Below are positions 60,701 to 64,000 of a stretch of DNA of 64,000 bases, piece after piece. Under the pieces are notes generated by a model. The model saw only the letters and a list, made by a program, of their open reading frames with translations, was not told where the DNA came from and made no database searches. Both the position numbers and the translations under genes were made by a program. This DNA is from Vitrella brassicaformis (lineage: Eukaryota; Sar; Vitrellaceae). Within the stretch, counting starts at the first letter, position 1, and the number at the start of each line of letters is the position of its first letter. The DNA is taken from positions 1 to 64,000 of the forward strand of contig CDMY01000397.1 of the NCBI GenBank assembly GCA_001179505.1, read 5' to 3'.

Positions 60701-62490
60701 TTTTACGTTCATACTACTCATTCAATGCAGAGTTCCTGGTACTCACAAGAGGAGGGAGAGAAACACCACATGCACACACATGTCTCTATTACGCTTGTTT
60801 GCAGGAGGATCACACCCGTGTGCACGCCTGGAAGAAGCTCCTTTTCGGCCTCTGTTTCTTCCACGCGTCGATCCTCGAGCGGCGCAAGTTCGGTCCCCTC
60901 GGCTGGAACATCCCCTATGAGTTCACCGAGTCGGATCGGCAGATATGTGTCTCTCAGCTCAAGATGTTCCTCAACGAGTTCGCCGAGATTCCCTACAAGG
61001 CCCTCAACTACATGGCCGCTGAGGCCAACTACGGCGGGCGTGTGACGGACGCATGGGATAGGCGGACCATCAACTTCATCCTGTCGGACTTCTATGCGCC
61101 CGACGTTCTGGAGGACGATTACCGGTTCAGCCCCAGCGGCATCTATTACGCCCCCGCATCAACGACCACACACGAGGGATACCTCGAGTTTGTCCGGTCG
61201 CTTCCCCTCAACGAATTCCCGGAGTGCTTTGGGCTGCACGCCAATGCCAACCTCGCCGTCGCCATCTCAGAGGTACAAATAGACACAACCGTAACAGAGA
61301 AACAGCGCAGCTTCATCGCTTTCTTTGACACATATGTCCATCTTCAGGCGATGAATGTGATCCGCACGGCCATGTCGCTGCAGCCCAAGACAGGTGCGGG
61401 AGCGGGCAAGTCACCGGAGGAGGTCTTCAGTGCCACGGCCGCAGACATTGTGGCCAAGCTGCCGAAGCTCTTCGATGTGGAGGCCGTGGCCCGCAAGTAC
61501 CCCGTGCGCTACGACGAGAGCATGAACACCGTCCTGGTGCAGGAGCTCATGCGCTTCAACAAACTCCTCAACGTCGTCCGCCGGAGCCTCGTGGACGTGC
61601 AGGCGGCCGTCAAGGGCCTAGTGGTGTCCACACCTGAGCTGGAAGAGGTGGGCTCGGGGCTTTTTGACAATCGTGTGCCCGCCTCATGGAGCAAGGTGAG
61701 CCAATGCTGGGTGCACGGGTGAGCATATTGGCTTTGGTGGACAAGGGCTTCGTTTCTGTGCAGGTTGCATACCCGTCTCTGAAGCCTCTCGGCTCGTGGG
61801 TGCGGGACTTCCTCGCCCGTCTGGACTTCATGCAGAAGTGGATTGACGAGGGCCCGCCACCGAATTATTGGATATCGGGATTCTTCTTCACGCAGTCGTT
61901 CCTCACCGGCACTCTGCAGAACTACGCCCGCGCCGCAGGCGTGCCCATCGACCAGCTCATTTATGACTACACCATATTGGACAGAAGTCAGACCAAGGTA
62001 GGGACATATACACACTCCACCTTTCCCGTTCCACCATGTCTCGCTTGCGTGTGTGTGTGTCTGTGCGCGTGTATGTGGCAGGATGTGTTGAAGGAGAAGC
62101 CTGAGGCGGGTTGCTATGTGTATGGTTTGTTCATGGATGGGGCCCAGTGGGATGACGACAAGAAGGTGGTTGGCGAGTCGTCGCCCAAGATGCTGTTCAG
62201 CGATATGCCCATGGTGTGGCTCAAACCCATCGATGCCAACGACCAGGACAAGACCGCTAATGTGTACCCATGCCCCGTCTACAAGACTTCCAGGAGGGCC
62301 GGCACGCTCTCCACAACTGGTGGGTGGCAACGGAGACAGACACGGGCAAGTAAGGAGACACTCGCTGTCTTGTTGTTCAGGTCATTCCACCAATTACGTC
62401 ATGACGATCCGGCTGCCGATAGCGCCTGAGCACTCTGAGAAGTACTGGACTAAACGAGGAGTGGCCCTGCTCACACAACTCGACGACTAA
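45731..62490 (+). CDS. DNAH1: Axonemal inner-arm dynein heavy chain, DNAH1 type
   Basis: About fifty exons encode a full heavy chain of roughly 4,100 residues. Exon 1 (MSLERPPK) splices to a Pro-rich, charged N-terminal region. [24 protein letters not shown] and LRFHSEDPD parallel the N terminus peculiar to DNAH1. Tail and linker run to about 52000 ([26 protein letters not shown]). The P-loops are AAA1 [10 protein letters not shown] (about 52390), AAA2 GKTISGKS (about 53480), AAA3 GVTGTGKT (about 55090) and AAA4 GVGGSGRKS (about 56330). The stalk coiled coils and microtubule-binding domain lie at 57120-58360. AAA5, AAA6 and the C-terminal domain follow ([28 protein letters not shown]), ending [12 protein letters not shown]. 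All motor motifs are intact. This motor slides outer doublets in flagella. Confidence 0.93.
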
Positions 62491-63033
62491 CTCAGAATGG
62501 GTGGTTTCCGGTGCGCGCCTTTGCTCTTGGGGGACTGCAGTGTTTCTGTGCTGGCGCTCTTCTGCCCTCTGTCTTGCTCGTCCACAGCCAAGTGCGTCTT
62601 CGCCTGTCTCGTTTGAGCCTCCCTCACTTTGCGAAGTTGATGAGTCCATGTGCTCGACGTGACTGACCTTACTTGTCGTTCTCTATGTCCACACATACAC
62701 ACACACACTGCGATACATGAGTGTACGCCGCCTCGTTGGCACATAAATATACAGGCCATGCCATGCCATGAGCGAGTGTATGCACGTGTGTGTACGGTAC
62801 GCACTGCACTGCATGTGTGTCCGCCCGACCGCATCAGCACCACTATAGCTATACGTGTGTGTCTCGCTAAATGCATGGCACGCGTGGCACGGCATGGTAT
62901 TATGGTGTGCCACAAGCGCTATGATCGGCCCCCTGTATGTCTGTACGCATCGACTAAGTCACCCGCTCACTCGATCATGGCAGCATGCACTGCGTACACA
63001 TATGAATTGCACACACACGCGGCGAAGGCTCGT
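62491..63033. other. Convergent intergenic spacer
   Basis: Lies between the dynein stop and the end of the next minus-strand gene. It is rich in GTGT/CACA and palindromic GCATG-type words. No gene is seen. Confidence 0.5.
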
Positions 63034-64000
63034 CTACTTGAGTATGCTTCTGCACAGCTGCAGGACCTCCTTGGCCAGCAGCACCCGGCACACGCACACG
63101 CGCTCGAACGCATCCCCACACGGCAGATCCTTCACCTGACCAACCACACGCACAGAGAGAGAGTACATTCATCCGCTTCCCATCGGCGCTGTGGTTGCAT
63201 TTGCGGGTACCACGTGTGGTTTGTGGTCGGCCAGTTGATTGATGAGCCGCGACGCTGATGCACAGATCTTCAGCTGCAACCTGCACACACATTCACACCC
63301 ACAACACGGAAACGCAGGTGGCCAATCTGCCTCGTCCACGGTGCCGGTGCTGCTCACACGTCCTGTCCCCTCCGGAATCTGGCGATATCCGAGCCGACGG
63401 TGCACTCGCTGATGATGTCGGGCGACAGCTGTACAACGCTGTCAGTCGATATCTCGCGATCCAAACGGAGCTTGTCAGCTGCGTGTATCACGACACAACA
63501 CAGGAAGGAAAAAATGGATGAAGGGGAGGGCCGCTGCATGTCTGTGTGTGCGTCTGTGGGTACCTTGCTTCATGAGTCGGGTGTATTGCTCCTCCTGTAT
63601 GCGATTCATTTCCTCTAAGTGGTCCAGGAAGGACCTCTGCGCGCTGTTCAGATCGATCTTGGCCTGTACACCCACACAGGGCATCGCACCCATCCACTTT
63701 TGCTTTTCAGCCCTCCCCCTGGTCTGTACGCACTGACAGGCGTGTGCACTTACAACGATCTGTGTGAGCAGGTCATCAAACGCCTCCCGAGTGCCCTCGT
63801 CTGCAACCGTACTCATCATGCCGCCCTGTACACGCACCCAGCATGGAGACCGGATGGTTCTTCTGTGATCGTCAATTGGTCTCACCTCTTCGCTGGTGGG
63901 TTTTGGTACGAGGCGAGCTCGTCTGGCAGCGTGCGATAGACTCTCCGGCAGCTCCTTGCGGAGGATCTCCTGTACACGACGCTCAACCCATGGACCCTGC
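63034..64000 (-). CDS. Partial helical protein of unknown function
   Basis: The 5' end lies beyond the window. Visible exons, in order on the minus strand, read GPWVERRVQEILRKELPESL (63893-64000), GGMMSTVADEGTREAFDDLL, AKIDLNSAQRSFLDHLEEM followed by RIQEEQYTRLMKQ, ADKLRLDREISTDSVVQLSP through FRRGQD, LQLKICASASRLINQLADHK, and finally VKDLPCGDAFERVCVCRVLL, ending CRSILK at a stop at 63034. Phases agree where checked, with donor GTGAGC after the VL-coding GT at about 63357. The sequence is strongly helical, partly coiled coil. I recognise no family. It is adjacent and convergent to the dynein gene. Confidence 0.6.

Overview
The window is nuclear DNA from an intron-rich, GC-rich unicellular eukaryote. 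Nearly every gene is cut by many short introns (about 60-110 bases) with GT..AG ends. Their 3' ends are commonly (TG)n runs running into CAG, so introns of minus-strand genes appear as (CA)n on the plus strand. A complete axonemal dynein heavy chain and a CFAP97-type gene show a flagellate. The small gene spacing, alternating strands and BTB-TLDc, EF-hand and beta-helix secreted proteins would fit a free-living alveolate such as a chromerid; that placement is inference. There are no operons, rRNA genes, CRISPR arrays or phage genes. The window opens with a poly-G run, and one stretch of Ns (29309-29608) is flanked by poly-C.

Layout. 1-6420: a tandem segmental duplication. A secreted-protein gene (2429-3538) lies between a decayed left copy and an intact right copy of a HAD-phosphatase gene (minus strand). 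6484-8072: PP4 catalytic subunit. 8073-11178: gene-poor, with one weak candidate gene. 11179-12682: RING-finger protein (minus). 12791-13770: APS kinase. 14438-18034: TCERG1-like WW/FF splicing-elongation factor (minus), divergent from 18515-21912, a GT4 glycosyltransferase fused in frame to a 5'(3')-deoxyribonucleotidase-like HAD domain. 21913-23478: no gene seen. 23479-24704: organellar ribosomal protein uL24 (minus). 24896-27414: an Ala/Pro-rich gene made of repeated exon modules, whose 3' modules recur at 29702-30562. Between these copies lie a long near-perfect hairpin (27670-27771), an EF-hand-like gene with reading-frame problems (27876-29270) and the assembly gap. 31459-33859: BTB/T1 plus two TLDc-like domains (minus). 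34210-35982: histidine acid phosphatase. 36260-37418 (minus, unknown) is divergent from 37571-39005 (CFAP97-domain). 40632-45197: very large secreted beta-helix-like protein (minus). 45731-62490: DNAH1-type inner-arm dynein heavy chain. 63034-64000: partial unknown gene (minus).

The genes are a mix of housekeeping functions (signalling phosphatase, sulfate activation, RNA processing, organellar ribosome), flagellar components (dynein, CFAP97) and surface or secreted proteins. The most unusual items are the glycosyltransferase-nucleotidase fusion, whose 18 exons are all phase-consistent; the module-repeat gene with its recent duplicate around the gap; and the isolated 38-bp-arm hairpin.
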